Positions 14,548-21,433 of a DNA stretch of 21,433 nucleotides are shown here, piece by piece (the first letter of the stretch is position 1; every line of letters starts with the position of its first letter). The stretch is from Pseudomonadota bacterium. Lineage in GTDB: Bacteria > Bdellovibrionota > Oligoflexia > Oligoflexales > Oligoflexaceae. The stretch spans positions 1 through 21,433 of the forward strand of contig JAKQGS010000171.1 in assembly GCA_029556045.1 (NCBI GenBank). Direction: 5' to 3'. The notes under the pieces are model-generated. The model saw only the letters and a program-made list of their open reading frames with translations. It had not been told where the DNA came from and searched no databases. The position numbers and the translations under genes were made by a program.

Positions 14548-14694
14548 TAACCTTCTGAAATCATTAAGGTAGAAGTCTATCTTGTCATCATTTTTTTGAG
14601 AAATTGCTATTTTGCAGGTGTTGTTTCGAAAAAATATCCGTTTTTTCGTCTGGATGCGACCTGGTGAGATCTAACATTTGGAAAATTCCGCTGT
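14548..14694. other. Gap between the methyltransferase stop and the truncated ATPase start
   Basis: 147 bases, AT-rich near 14560-14650. A short open stretch on the minus strand (IFQMLDLTRSHPDEKTDIF and on to a TGA) has no recognisable homology. No terminator or promoter is convincing. Confidence 0.4.
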
Positions 14695-16056
14695 TTAATA
14701 GACTTCCCCTGCCTGCAACCGTTTCAGTACAGCGGAATTCCATTTATTCGTATTTTTGCCAACGTGATCGAGGCGATTTTCAATCCACCGTTTCATCGCA
14801 TCGCTGTTGCAATGGGTTGGGTTTGGCCACTGCGGCGTCTCCATTTCTGATGCCATCGGTGCAGCAATTTTTTGCCGCCATTCATCGTTCGGCATCTGTG
14901 TTGGAAACATCGCCCCAAGGCGGGCCAGCCGTTGCAGGCGAGCCAGCGGTTGTTGCGACAGCCATTGAATGGTGAACGTTCCGTTTTGGAGATGACGCAA
15001 GTGACGCAGGTAGGCCATCCACAACTGCCAACGGGTATACCTTGGGGTGTCGCTGGTTTCCGGATAGTCAAACCACGATCGCGGAAAGGGTTTGAAAAAC
15101 AGGCTGATGGCGGCAGATTTGGATTCTAGGATGGGAGAACCTGCGGGTGACGGTGGATGATAGGGGCTTTTGATGCGCAGAAAAATCTCAAGATTGTTTT
15201 CAAAACGCCCGTCAGCGGCACGGGCTTCCAAATCTTCCACCGACGGCATGTGGGTCAAGGAGCATGGCAGATCGTCCAGTTCCCCATAACGATCAAATAG
15301 AGCGTATGGCTCAAGACCGGTTTCCGCAAACATGGTAAACCACCGACGGATGGGAATGCGAGCCTCCCGCCGATGTAAGAATGTGTCCACAAACCGGGAA
15401 TCGTGACGGAGGGAGTTCGAACCCATGGCCTGCAATCGCTGGCGATAGCACGGTGACTCCCGGGCCAGAATTTCCAGCAGTTGACGGGCAAGTCGACGGT
15501 CTTCCGGCTTGTAGGGGTCGATCTGCAAAAGATCCATCGCCCGTTGCACATGGCGAATCCAGCGGCGGGAACGCTCGTTGTAAACCATGATGCGTAATGT
15601 TCCATCCGGAGTCAGGCGTTGACGCATCAGGCGGAGGGTGGTGGCCGGTGTACTGAGATGATGCAGGACACCGTAGCTATCGATGTGGTCAAATTGCTGG
15701 GTGCTCCGGCGCAAAAAGGCATCGATGTCGCTGGCTACAAAGGACGTGTGATGCTGCCGCCAGCCCAACCGCAACCGGGCGCGGGACAGACTGCGTTGGG
15801 AAAGGTCCACGCACCAAAGACGATGAAACCAGGGTTCAAGGTGACGTAGCACGAAGGGCTGCATGTCGCCAGAGCCAGCAATCAGGATGTTGCGGGGCTT
15901 CTTGTGCCATCCGGGGTGTGACTGGTTATTGAGACGTTCGGAAACCGCCGACTGCCCCATGTATCCTTCCTGCCAGCGTATCGGTAACCATAGGGCATAG
16001 TGGGGGTAGGGAAATGCTTCATACATTCGTTTAACGGCGGAACGAATGGCGTCCAT
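14695..16056 (-). CDS. Class I SAM-dependent methyltransferase with long C-terminal region
   Basis: A 453-residue protein. The N-terminus has RMYEAFPYPHY (10-20), a Y-E-x-x-P-Y-P motif seen ahead of some SAM methyltransferase domains. The Rossmann part follows: NILIAGSGDMQPFVL (56-70, motif I with GSGD at 61-64), WCVDLSQRSLSRAR (81-94, Asp84 for the ribose), FVASDIDAFL (106-115) and FDHIDSYGVLHHL (122-134). The stretch from about 170 onward is helical and rich in Arg and Trp and does not match a domain known to me; it may bind the substrate. The substrate is unknown. GGAG lies five bases before the ATG. The gene starts ten bases after the stop of the periplasmic binding protein, so the two form an operon. 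No signal peptide. Confidence 0.85.
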   Translation of the reverse strand: MDAIRSAVKRMYEAFPYPHYALWLPIRWQEGYMGQSAVSERLNNQSHPGWHKKPRNILIAGSGDMQPFVLRHLEPWFHRLWCVDLSQRSLSRARLRLGWRQHHTSFVASDIDAFLRRSTQQFDHIDSYGVLHHLSTPATTLRLMRQRLTPDGTLRIMVYNERSRRWIRHVQRAMDLLQIDPYKPEDRRLARQLLEILARESPCYRQRLQAMGSNSLRHDSRFVDTFLHRREARIPIRRWFTMFAETGLEPYALFDRYGELDDLPCSLTHMPSVEDLEARAADGRFENNLEIFLRIKSPYHPPSPAGSPILESKSAAISLFFKPFPRSWFDYPETSDTPRYTRWQLWMAYLRHLRHLQNGTFTIQWLSQQPLARLQRLARLGAMFPTQMPNDEWRQKIAAPMASEMETPQWPNPTHCNSDAMKRWIENRLDHVGKNTNKWNSAVLKRLQAGEVY

Positions 16057-16066
16057 GTCGGCTCCG

Positions 16067-17188
16067 TTACAGGTTAAGGGTTCCCACGAACTTGACGCCG
16101 GACCGGGCGGGGCTCAGAAGCATCAATGGTTTTACCACCTGGCCATCGGGGCCCATGGTGGTGGGGCCCCCCAGGGTGGGAATATTGACGAGGGATCCCA
16201 AAGCTTTGGCCAGGGCTACATTGCGGCTGGATCCCGCTTGCTTAAAGGCGGCCAAAGCCAATGTCATGCCATCGTATCCCATCGCGGCCCAGTAGTCGGG
16301 TGCCTTTTGGAAACGGGCCTGGAACATTGTCACAAATTTTTTAGTCACGGCATCGGTGGCCATGGGGGAAAAACGGCTGGTGTAGATCAGGGGGCCGTGT
16401 TGCTCCACGTTCAGCTGGGTGTGTACCTGCGGATTATCCCAAAGATCGCTGCCCATCACCGCGCCGCGAAAGCCGCTTTGTCGCAGGGTGTCGATCAGGA
16501 TGCGGGACAAAGGAAGGGGCAGGGGGAGATAGACCACATCGGTAGGATTTGTTTTAACCGCCTGTGCCACCGCATCGAGATCCGGTTTATCCCCCAAGAT
16601 ACTCACGGCGCGGGGGGCCGGACGACCTTCCGCTTGGAATTTCCCTTGAAAGGCTTTGCCTAAAGCCTGGCTAAACGTGCTGTCCTTGTCCATGATGACC
16701 AGAGCATCTTTGGCATTGAGGGTGCGGGTGGCGTAAACCGCCATGGCCTGACCTTGAAGGTTTTCGCCATAGGTGCTGGTAAAAATATAGGAGCTGGCTT
16801 TGCTGATGGCGCGGCTGGTGCCAAAGGGGGAAATCAGGGGTTTTTGGTACTCCTGGGCAACTTTGGCGAGCGCGTAGGTATTCGTGTTGGTGAGTTCGCC
16901 GATGATAAGATCCACTTTTTCCTGTTTGAGTAAGGCCAAACCCTCCTCTTCTGTCTTCTTTTCCAGTGCGGCACTATCCCGCTTGATCAGGGTGATGAAG
17001 GGGAGTTTGCCGGGATTGGCCTGGTCGAATTCCGCCAATGCCAGGTCGATGCCCTGCAGAAACGAAGTGCCATACGTTGCCATCGGTCCGGAAAGCGGTG
17101 CGACGATGCCGACCTTAAGGCGCGCTTCTATCTGACTCATGGCCAGGGTTGACCAGAAAAGACAGAGGAGCGTTATGGCGACCTGCAT
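16067..17188 (-). CDS. Periplasmic ABC-type substrate-binding protein (Leu/Ile/Val-binding type, Peripla_BP_6)
   Basis: A 373-residue exported protein. The signal peptide is at about 1-18 (hydrophobic TLLCLFWSTLA, then MSQ). The mature part opens LKVGIVAPLSGPMATYGTSFLQGIDLALAEFD, the classic start of type I periplasmic binding proteins for branched-chain amino acids or amides. KVDLIIGELTNTNTYALA and KPLISPFGTSRAI, then the second lobe (DALVIMDKDSTFSQALGKAF and GAVMGSDLWDNPQV), complete the two-domain fold. The ligand cannot be predicted. No permease or ATPase genes lie nearby, so it is an orphan; such proteins can also act as penicillin-binding-protein activators or sensors. GAGGA lies upstream of the ATG, and an extended -10 is visible further upstream. 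A methyltransferase gene follows after ten bases. Confidence 0.88.
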   Translation of the reverse strand: MQVAITLLCLFWSTLAMSQIEARLKVGIVAPLSGPMATYGTSFLQGIDLALAEFDQANPGKLPFITLIKRDSAALEKKTEEEGLALLKQEKVDLIIGELTNTNTYALAKVAQEYQKPLISPFGTSRAISKASSYIFTSTYGENLQGQAMAVYATRTLNAKDALVIMDKDSTFSQALGKAFQGKFQAEGRPAPRAVSILGDKPDLDAVAQAVKTNPTDVVYLPLPLPLSRILIDTLRQSGFRGAVMGSDLWDNPQVHTQLNVEQHGPLIYTSRFSPMATDAVTKKFVTMFQARFQKAPDYWAAMGYDGMTLALAAFKQAGSSRNVALAKALGSLVNIPTLGGPTTMGPDGQVVKPLMLLSPARSGVKFVGTLNL

Positions 17189-17428
17189 GATGGGATGTCC
17201 TCATTGTTTCTTCCAAACAAGACAACGTCTGACTAGTATAGCACCAAGCAACGGGTATCAGGATGCTCCGTCTGGTCGCTAGGTGGGAAATGGTGGGATA
17301 GTTTCTTTTTGAGTTTCCGATAAAATTAATGGTTTCAGTTAGTTGGGCTCCTGATTAGAGACGAATTTTGTTGGATTTTCCCGCCGGTCCGTGCCAATAT
17401 TAGATCCAATTTTTCAAGGGGGTTAGGC
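17189..17428. promoter_or_regulatory. Divergent intergenic region; extended -10 promoter for the binding-protein gene
   Basis: 240 bases between the binding-protein gene (minus) and the TPMT-like gene (plus). On the minus strand TGC-TATACT (hexamer at 17235-17240) is an extended -10 of the TGnTATAAT type, about 47 bases before the ATG; no strong -35 is seen, which suits this promoter class. Toward the plus-strand gene, TTGGAT (17371-17376) and AATATT (17396-17401) are weak candidates at 19 bases. AAGGGGG before 17429 is the ribosome-binding site. Nothing else is recognised. Confidence 0.45.
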
Positions 17429-18061
17429 ATGGAGCACGAACTTCGGCAACCGTGGGCGGAACGCTGGCAAACGGCTCGCACCCGCTGGGATCAGGGCAAA
17501 GAGCATCCTCTTTTAAATGAATTGCTAACGCTGGCGGAGATCCAGGGACAACTCAAATCCGGCACCGCTATTTACTCGTCCGGTTGTGGACGGGCTCACA
17601 GCGAAGCCGCGATGGCGAAAAGGGGTTATCAGGTGCTGGCCTGTGATTTTGTACCCGAAGCGGTGTCGGCAGCCCGTGCCCTTTACCAAGACGTGCCCAA
17701 TCTCCGTATTGAGGAGCGGGACGCCCTGGAGGTAGCGGACGATGAGCGAGGGGCATTTCACGCCATTTATGATCGGGCCATGCTGTGCGCCCTGCAGCCC
17801 AAAAATCGTGCAGCTTATATCGATGCCTGCTGGCAAAGGCTGATGCCGCGGGGTCTATTTATGGGAATTTTATTCACAGAAACCACCCATGGCCCGGAGG
17901 TTGGCCCGCCGTTTGCCATTCCCGTGGAGCAGTTGATGGTCCTGTTCAAGGACAAGTTTACTCTGGTGGCCATGGAAACCCGCAGCCAGCACCTGGCGGC
18001 CGATGATGTGATCCGTGAAGAATCGCTTTGTGTGTGGATGCGACGGGAGAGCGGTTCTTGA
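17429..18061 (+). CDS. TPMT-family SAM-dependent methyltransferase
   Basis: 210 residues, close to bacterial thiopurine S-methyltransferases (about 220). The N-terminal WAERWQTARTRWDQGKEHP matches the family opening (W-x-x-RW..G...FH). Motif I is YSSGCGRAHSEAAMAKRGY (49-67), followed by VLACDFVPEAV. The family-specific IYDRAMLCALQPKNRAAYID comes next, then LMPRGLFMGILF and HGPEVGPPFAIP. Members methylate thiols, thiopurines, halides or oxyanions of selenium and tellurium; which applies here is unknown. AAGGGGG lies upstream of the ATG. The TGA stop overlaps the TTG start of ligA by four bases, which suggests coupling. Confidence 0.85.
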   Translation: MEHELRQPWAERWQTARTRWDQGKEHPLLNELLTLAEIQGQLKSGTAIYSSGCGRAHSEAAMAKRGYQVLACDFVPEAVSAARALYQDVPNLRIEERDALEVADDERGAFHAIYDRAMLCALQPKNRAAYIDACWQRLMPRGLFMGILFTETTHGPEVGPPFAIPVEQLMVLFKDKFTLVAMETRSQHLAADDVIREESLCVWMRRESGS

Positions 18062-19983
18062 AACACTATCAGGCTGATCGGGTCCATGAGTTGGCCCGCC
18101 TTATCCTTAAGCATAAAAAACTTTACTATGCCGGCAAACCGGAAATCAGCGACGTCAACTATGACAAGTTGGAAGAGGAATTGCGGAATCTGGCGCCGGA
18201 CCATCCGGTGCTGCAGATGGTTGGTGTCGAGGTCAGCGAGTCCACCAGTCGCAAGGCGGAGCATGATATCCCCATGCTGTCGCTGGATAAAACCTACTCC
18301 ATAGATGATCTGCTGGCATGGGTGGATCATCATGACGTGGTGGGTATGTGGAAGGTGGATGGCAACAGTCTGAGCCTGGTTTATGAAAAGGGAAAATTGA
18401 TCCTGGCCAAAACCCGCGGCAATGGACGCATTGGAGAAGACGTCAGCGACAAGGTGCGGTGGGTGGCGGATCTGGTGCCACAGCTGACCCAGGAGATATC
18501 GTTGGAGATTCGCGGGGAACTTTACCTGACGGAAGAACACTTCGGTCAACTGGTGGAGGCCATGGTGGCTGCCGGGTTGGAGCGCCCCACCAACCCCCGT
18601 AATATTGTGGCGGGACTGTTGGGGCGCAAAACCCACTATCATCTGGTGCAGTTCTGCAATTTTTTTGCGTTTGAAGTGTTAGTGCGGGACGGCTCGCTGC
18701 GGCTTCGCTCGGAAATGGAAAAGTTCTCCTGGCTGGAAGCACAGGGCTTTCGTTTGCCTTATCCCAAACTGCTGAAGTCTCCGGAGATGGTGCAATCCTA
18801 CCTCGACGAGGTGCGATCGCATATTCTCGAAGGGGATATCGGCCTGGATGGGGCGGTATTCAGTTACAACGACCTGCACCTGCATGAGGAGTTGGGCAAT
18901 ACCGCCCACCATCCCCGCTACAAGATGTCCTTCAAGTGGCAGGGGGATACGGCGGTCTCTCAAATTGAAAAAATCACCTGGGCCACCTCCCGCCTAGGGA
19001 TCGTGACGCCGGTGGCGGTGATTCACCCCGTGTCCCTGAGCGGTGCGACAATCACCAATGTCACCCTGCATAATGCCGAGCACGTTAAAACTCATAACCT
19101 CAAGGCGGGAGACGAAATTGAAATCGTGCGTTCCGGTGAAGTGATTCCCAAATTCCTGGAAGTGAAAAAAGCGGCAGCGGGTCATTACCTGTGGCCGGAT
19201 AAATGTCCTGCCTGCCACGAGCCGTTGGCTTACGACAACGTGCGCCTGAAATGCCTGAACGCATCCCAGTGCCCGGCGCAGCAGTCCGGGGCGATTTTAA
19301 ATTGGGTCAGGGCGGTGGAAATCGACGACCTCAGCGAAAAGCGGCTGGAGGCGATGCTGGATAGCGGTCTGGTGACCATCATTCCAGACCTTTATGCGCT
19401 TTCGGTTGCGGATTTTTTGACATTGCCATTGACGAAAGAAAAGATGGCGCAAAAACTCTGGCAGCATATTCAAAAGAGTAAAACCATTCCACTGGCCCGT
19501 TTTTTAATGGGGCTGGGTATCGAAGGGGCCGGTCTGACCACGTGGGAAAAGATTATCGAGCACTATCCCTCATTGGAGCAGATCCAGAATCTTTCGGAGC
19601 AGGCGCTGATGGATCTGGATGGTTTTGCGGAAAAATCAGCCCATCAGATCTGCCAGGGTCTGCACCAAAAACGTGGTTTGATCCGTGAGTTGCTGCATGC
19701 GGGGGTCAAACCGTATGTGGATCAAACGGTTGTGGGAGGCGAGGGGCCTCTCAAGGGTAAGGTGTTTGCTATCACGGGGGCTCTGACCCGCCCGCGGACG
19801 CAAATCGAGGACGATATTAAACGGGCTGGTGGTCGGGTATCGTCTTCCATTTCCAAACATACCTACGCATTGGTGACAAACGAGACCGATAGCGGGTCAT
19901 CGAAAATGAAAAAAGCCCGGGAATTGAATATCAAGATTTTGTCCGAAGCTGATTTAATGCACGAGCTGGAACGATTGGGATGA
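18058..19983 (+). CDS. ligA: NAD-dependent DNA ligase, divergent LigA
   Basis: LigA seals nicks in DNA with NAD+ as adenylate donor. The protein has 641 residues from a TTG start with GGGAG eight bases upstream, against about 670 in E. coli. Order of parts: domain Ia (YYAGKPEISDVNYDKL, about 23-38), nucleotidyltransferase with adenylated Lys99 in WKVDGNSLSL, TRGNGRIGEDVS, LEIRGELYL and YKMSFKW, an OB fold (GIVTPVAVIHPVSLSGATIT), a Cys4 zinc finger (C383, C386, C399, C405), a helix-hairpin-helix region and a C-terminal BRCT domain (KGKVFAITGALTRPRTQIED, about 566-585). Deviations: KVDGNS for KxDGxA, TRGNG for TRGDG, no clear SPTQRVG motif, and a shorter N-terminal domain. All main catalytic residues that I can place are kept, so activity is likely. 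It may be the only ligase or a second one. Confidence 0.93.
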   Translation: MKHYQADRVHELARLILKHKKLYYAGKPEISDVNYDKLEEELRNLAPDHPVLQMVGVEVSESTSRKAEHDIPMLSLDKTYSIDDLLAWVDHHDVVGMWKVDGNSLSLVYEKGKLILAKTRGNGRIGEDVSDKVRWVADLVPQLTQEISLEIRGELYLTEEHFGQLVEAMVAAGLERPTNPRNIVAGLLGRKTHYHLVQFCNFFAFEVLVRDGSLRLRSEMEKFSWLEAQGFRLPYPKLLKSPEMVQSYLDEVRSHILEGDIGLDGAVFSYNDLHLHEELGNTAHHPRYKMSFKWQGDTAVSQIEKITWATSRLGIVTPVAVIHPVSLSGATITNVTLHNAEHVKTHNLKAGDEIEIVRSGEVIPKFLEVKKAAAGHYLWPDKCPACHEPLAYDNVRLKCLNASQCPAQQSGAILNWVRAVEIDDLSEKRLEAMLDSGLVTIIPDLYALSVADFLTLPLTKEKMAQKLWQHIQKSKTIPLARFLMGLGIEGAGLTTWEKIIEHYPSLEQIQNLSEQALMDLDGFAEKSAHQICQGLHQKRGLIRELLHAGVKPYVDQTVVGGEGPLKGKVFAITGALTRPRTQIEDDIKRAGGRVSSSISKHTYALVTNETDSGSSKMKKARELNIKILSEADLMHELERLG

Positions 19984-20023
19984 TGGAACGATGTGGGGAT
20001 AAACTCACAGGAAAGGATGGAGC

Positions 20024-21433
20024 ATGAAGGGGATAAAAAATGTGATGGCGGCAGTAGGTTTGGTGGCGGTCCTTGGGGCTTGTACCACCACATCAAAGAC
20101 GGCGCCGACGCAGGCGAGTAATGCAAATGTGGAGACTTCCGTGGCGGAACAACAGCACAAGGAATTCATGAAACTCTGGTTTCAAGGGAACGTCGAGCAG
20201 GCCTATGCCGCGGCTCGCAAGGAAAATAAGCCGATTTTCCTATATTGGGGTGCCGTGTGGTGTCCTCCCTGCAATGAATTGAAAAGCCAGGTCTTCTCCC
20301 AACCTCAGTTTCAGCAATTGATGACCTCGTTTATTCCCGTCTATCTGGACGGTGATACGGAGCAGGCCCAGGTCTGGGGTGAAAAACTGAAAGCCTCCGG
20401 GTATCCCACCGTATTGGTGCAACTGCCGGATGGCAAGGAGATCAGCCGTATCAGCGGGGACATTAATATTGAGGAGTTTGCGGACACCATCGCCGGTGTG
20501 TTGGCGGCCAAACGACCGTTGCAGGATACCGTGGCATTGGCTCTTACGGGCAAGGCCACAGACGATGACTGGAAGATACTGACTTATGTGAGCTGGGGGC
20601 AACTGGATGACCCTCAGTTTAAGGATGCGCCTGGGTTGAAGACGCGAATGGCTCTGATCAAGAAAGTTCCCGCTCGTCTACCGGAGGCCCGTGCCATCCT
20701 GGCGGCCGGAGTGTTGGAAGACGCCGCAGGAGCCAGTGAAAAACCGGTGGACAAGGCCCATCGTAAAGCTATCGACCAAGTGAAAAAACTGATGCCCACC
20801 TACAGCGGTTATGTGCTGAAGGATCTCAAGACGAAACTGGCGGCCCGCCGCGCCATTATATACAGCAGTGCCGCCATCGTGGGATGGGTCTACCCCAAAG
20901 GCCAGGGTCGGGGATATGGGTCCATGAAAAAACGCTGGTTGGATGCTGTGGCCGATCTCAGCCAGTCGCCAGAAATTTCGGTGGACAACCGTTTGTGGAC
21001 CGCTTTTGCGCCGGTGGAGTTTTTCCGCCTGGAGAATGCGGGCAAGCCAGTGGATATTCCCCTGGTAGAAGCGGTGCAAAGCGCTGTGCAGAAGGCGGAT
21101 GCCGACGCCAAAACCCCGTATCTGCGTCATTCGATCATATCGGGTGCGGCTTATATGCTGGGGGAGGTGGGAGATTTTGCCGGAGCCCGTCTTTTGCTGG
21201 AAAAAGAAGTTAAGACCACCGACACTCCCTGGTATTACCAGAGCGCGCTGGCCAATCTGGAATACAAAGCGGGTCGGGAGGCGGAAGCCTTAAGATGGTC
21301 ACAAGCCGCCCGTGAATCCGCCAAGGGTCGGGCCACCAAATTGCAGTGGCTGGTGAGTGATCTGGCGATGGTGGCCAAATCGAAGTCCAACGACCGCGAT
21401 GCACAATTGGGTCAGCTGGCGAAAGAATACTAT
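20024..21433 (+). CDS. Thioredoxin-fold lipoprotein with long helical C-terminal region (runs off the window)
   Basis: 470 codons are visible without a stop. The N-terminus is a lipoprotein signal with lipobox LGAC (about residues 17-20), so the mature protein would be tethered to a membrane on the periplasmic side. A thioredoxin-like domain spans about 45-165: AARKENKPIFLYWGAVWCPPCNEL has the CPPC active site (C80 and C83), followed by the SGYPTVLVQLPDGKE cis-proline region. The remainder is helical with TPR-like features (for example AGARLLLEKEVKTTDTPWYYQSALANLEYKAGREAEALRW). Thiol-disulfide exchange in the envelope is likely. GGATGGAG lies just upstream of the ATG. The gene begins 40 bases after ligA, so it is probably in the same transcript. 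Confidence 0.87.
   Translation, partial: MKGIKNVMAAVGLVAVLGACTTTSKTAPTQASNANVETSVAEQQHKEFMKLWFQGNVEQAYAAARKENKPIFLYWGAVWCPPCNELKSQVFSQPQFQQLMTSFIPVYLDGDTEQAQVWGEKLKASGYPTVLVQLPDGKEISRISGDINIEEFADTIAGVLAAKRPLQDTVALALTGKATDDDWKILTYVSWGQLDDPQFKDAPGLKTRMALIKKVPARLPEARAILAAGVLEDAAGASEKPVDKAHRKAIDQVKKLMPTYSGYVLKDLKTKLAARRAIIYSSAAIVGWVYPKGQGRGYGSMKKRWLDAVADLSQSPEISVDNRLWTAFAPVEFFRLENAGKPVDIPLVEAVQSAVQKADADAKTPYLRHSIISGAAYMLGEVGDFAGARLLLEKEVKTTDTPWYYQSALANLEYKAGREAEALRWSQAARESAKGRATKLQWLVSDLAMVAKSKSNDRDAQLGQLAKEYY

Noticed and set aside
1..21433. CRISPR arrays, rRNA or tRNA genes, complete insertion sequences
   Set aside because: No regularly spaced direct repeats, no recognisable RNA genes and no transposase frame were seen.

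Overview
The window looks like chromosomal core sequence from an aerobic Gram-negative bacterium of moderately high GC. The S1 sequence, a CFI-box C-terminal sorting region, a DUF3108 protein and a haem A synthase together suggest a deltaproteobacterial-grade lineage, possibly Bdellovibrionota/Oligoflexia. This placement is an inference from gene flavour; no search was run. Coding density is high, every gap is under 300 bases, and most genes have a clear Shine-Dalgarno sequence.

Layout. (1) 1-734, minus: the 5' part of rpsA (ribosomal protein S1), with a leader carrying two hairpins. (2) 917-1855, plus: a secreted DUF3108 protein, convergent with a CbpA-type DnaJ co-chaperone at 2008-2907. 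A 127-bp imperfect palindrome sits between them and supplies the stop codon of the DUF3108 gene. (3) 3037-5622, plus: a small membrane-anchored pilin-like protein, haem A synthase (ctaA) and a YhdH/AcuI-type reductase whose start overlaps the ctaA stop. (4) 5716-6460, plus: an overlapping HEPN/nucleotidyltransferase pair with the RX4HXY and GSX9DXD motifs of HepT/MntA toxin-antitoxin systems. (5) 11525-6489, minus: a tight three-gene unit of a metallo-beta-lactamase-fold hydrolase, a secreted CFI-box-CTERM protein and aminopeptidase N. (6) 11795-13416, plus: rpsP, rimM and trmD, with a terminator-like hairpin between rpsP and rimM and without the khpA and rplS genes that often accompany them. 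(7) 14547-13459, minus: an AAA/DUF4143 ATPase that has lost its nucleotide-binding N-terminus. Near its new 5' end lie two abutting 33-bp palindromes read in frame as two 11-residue repeats. (8) 17188-14695, minus: a periplasmic substrate-binding protein followed by a SAM methyltransferase. (9) 17429 to the end, plus: a TPMT-like methyltransferase, a divergent NAD-dependent DNA ligase with a TTG start overlapping it, and a thioredoxin-fold lipoprotein that runs off the window.

Functionally the window mixes translation and tRNA/ribosome maturation (rpsA, rpsP, rimM, trmD), respiration (ctaA), proteostasis (dnaJ, pepN), DNA repair/replication (ligA) and envelope proteins. The accessory parts are the HepT/MntA pair, the decayed DUF4143 ATPase with its palindromes, and the 127-bp palindrome. 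The most unusual signal is the pair of 33-bp palindromes at 14420-14485: they differ from each other only by changes that preserve pairing, apart from the loop, and they lie inside an open reading frame.
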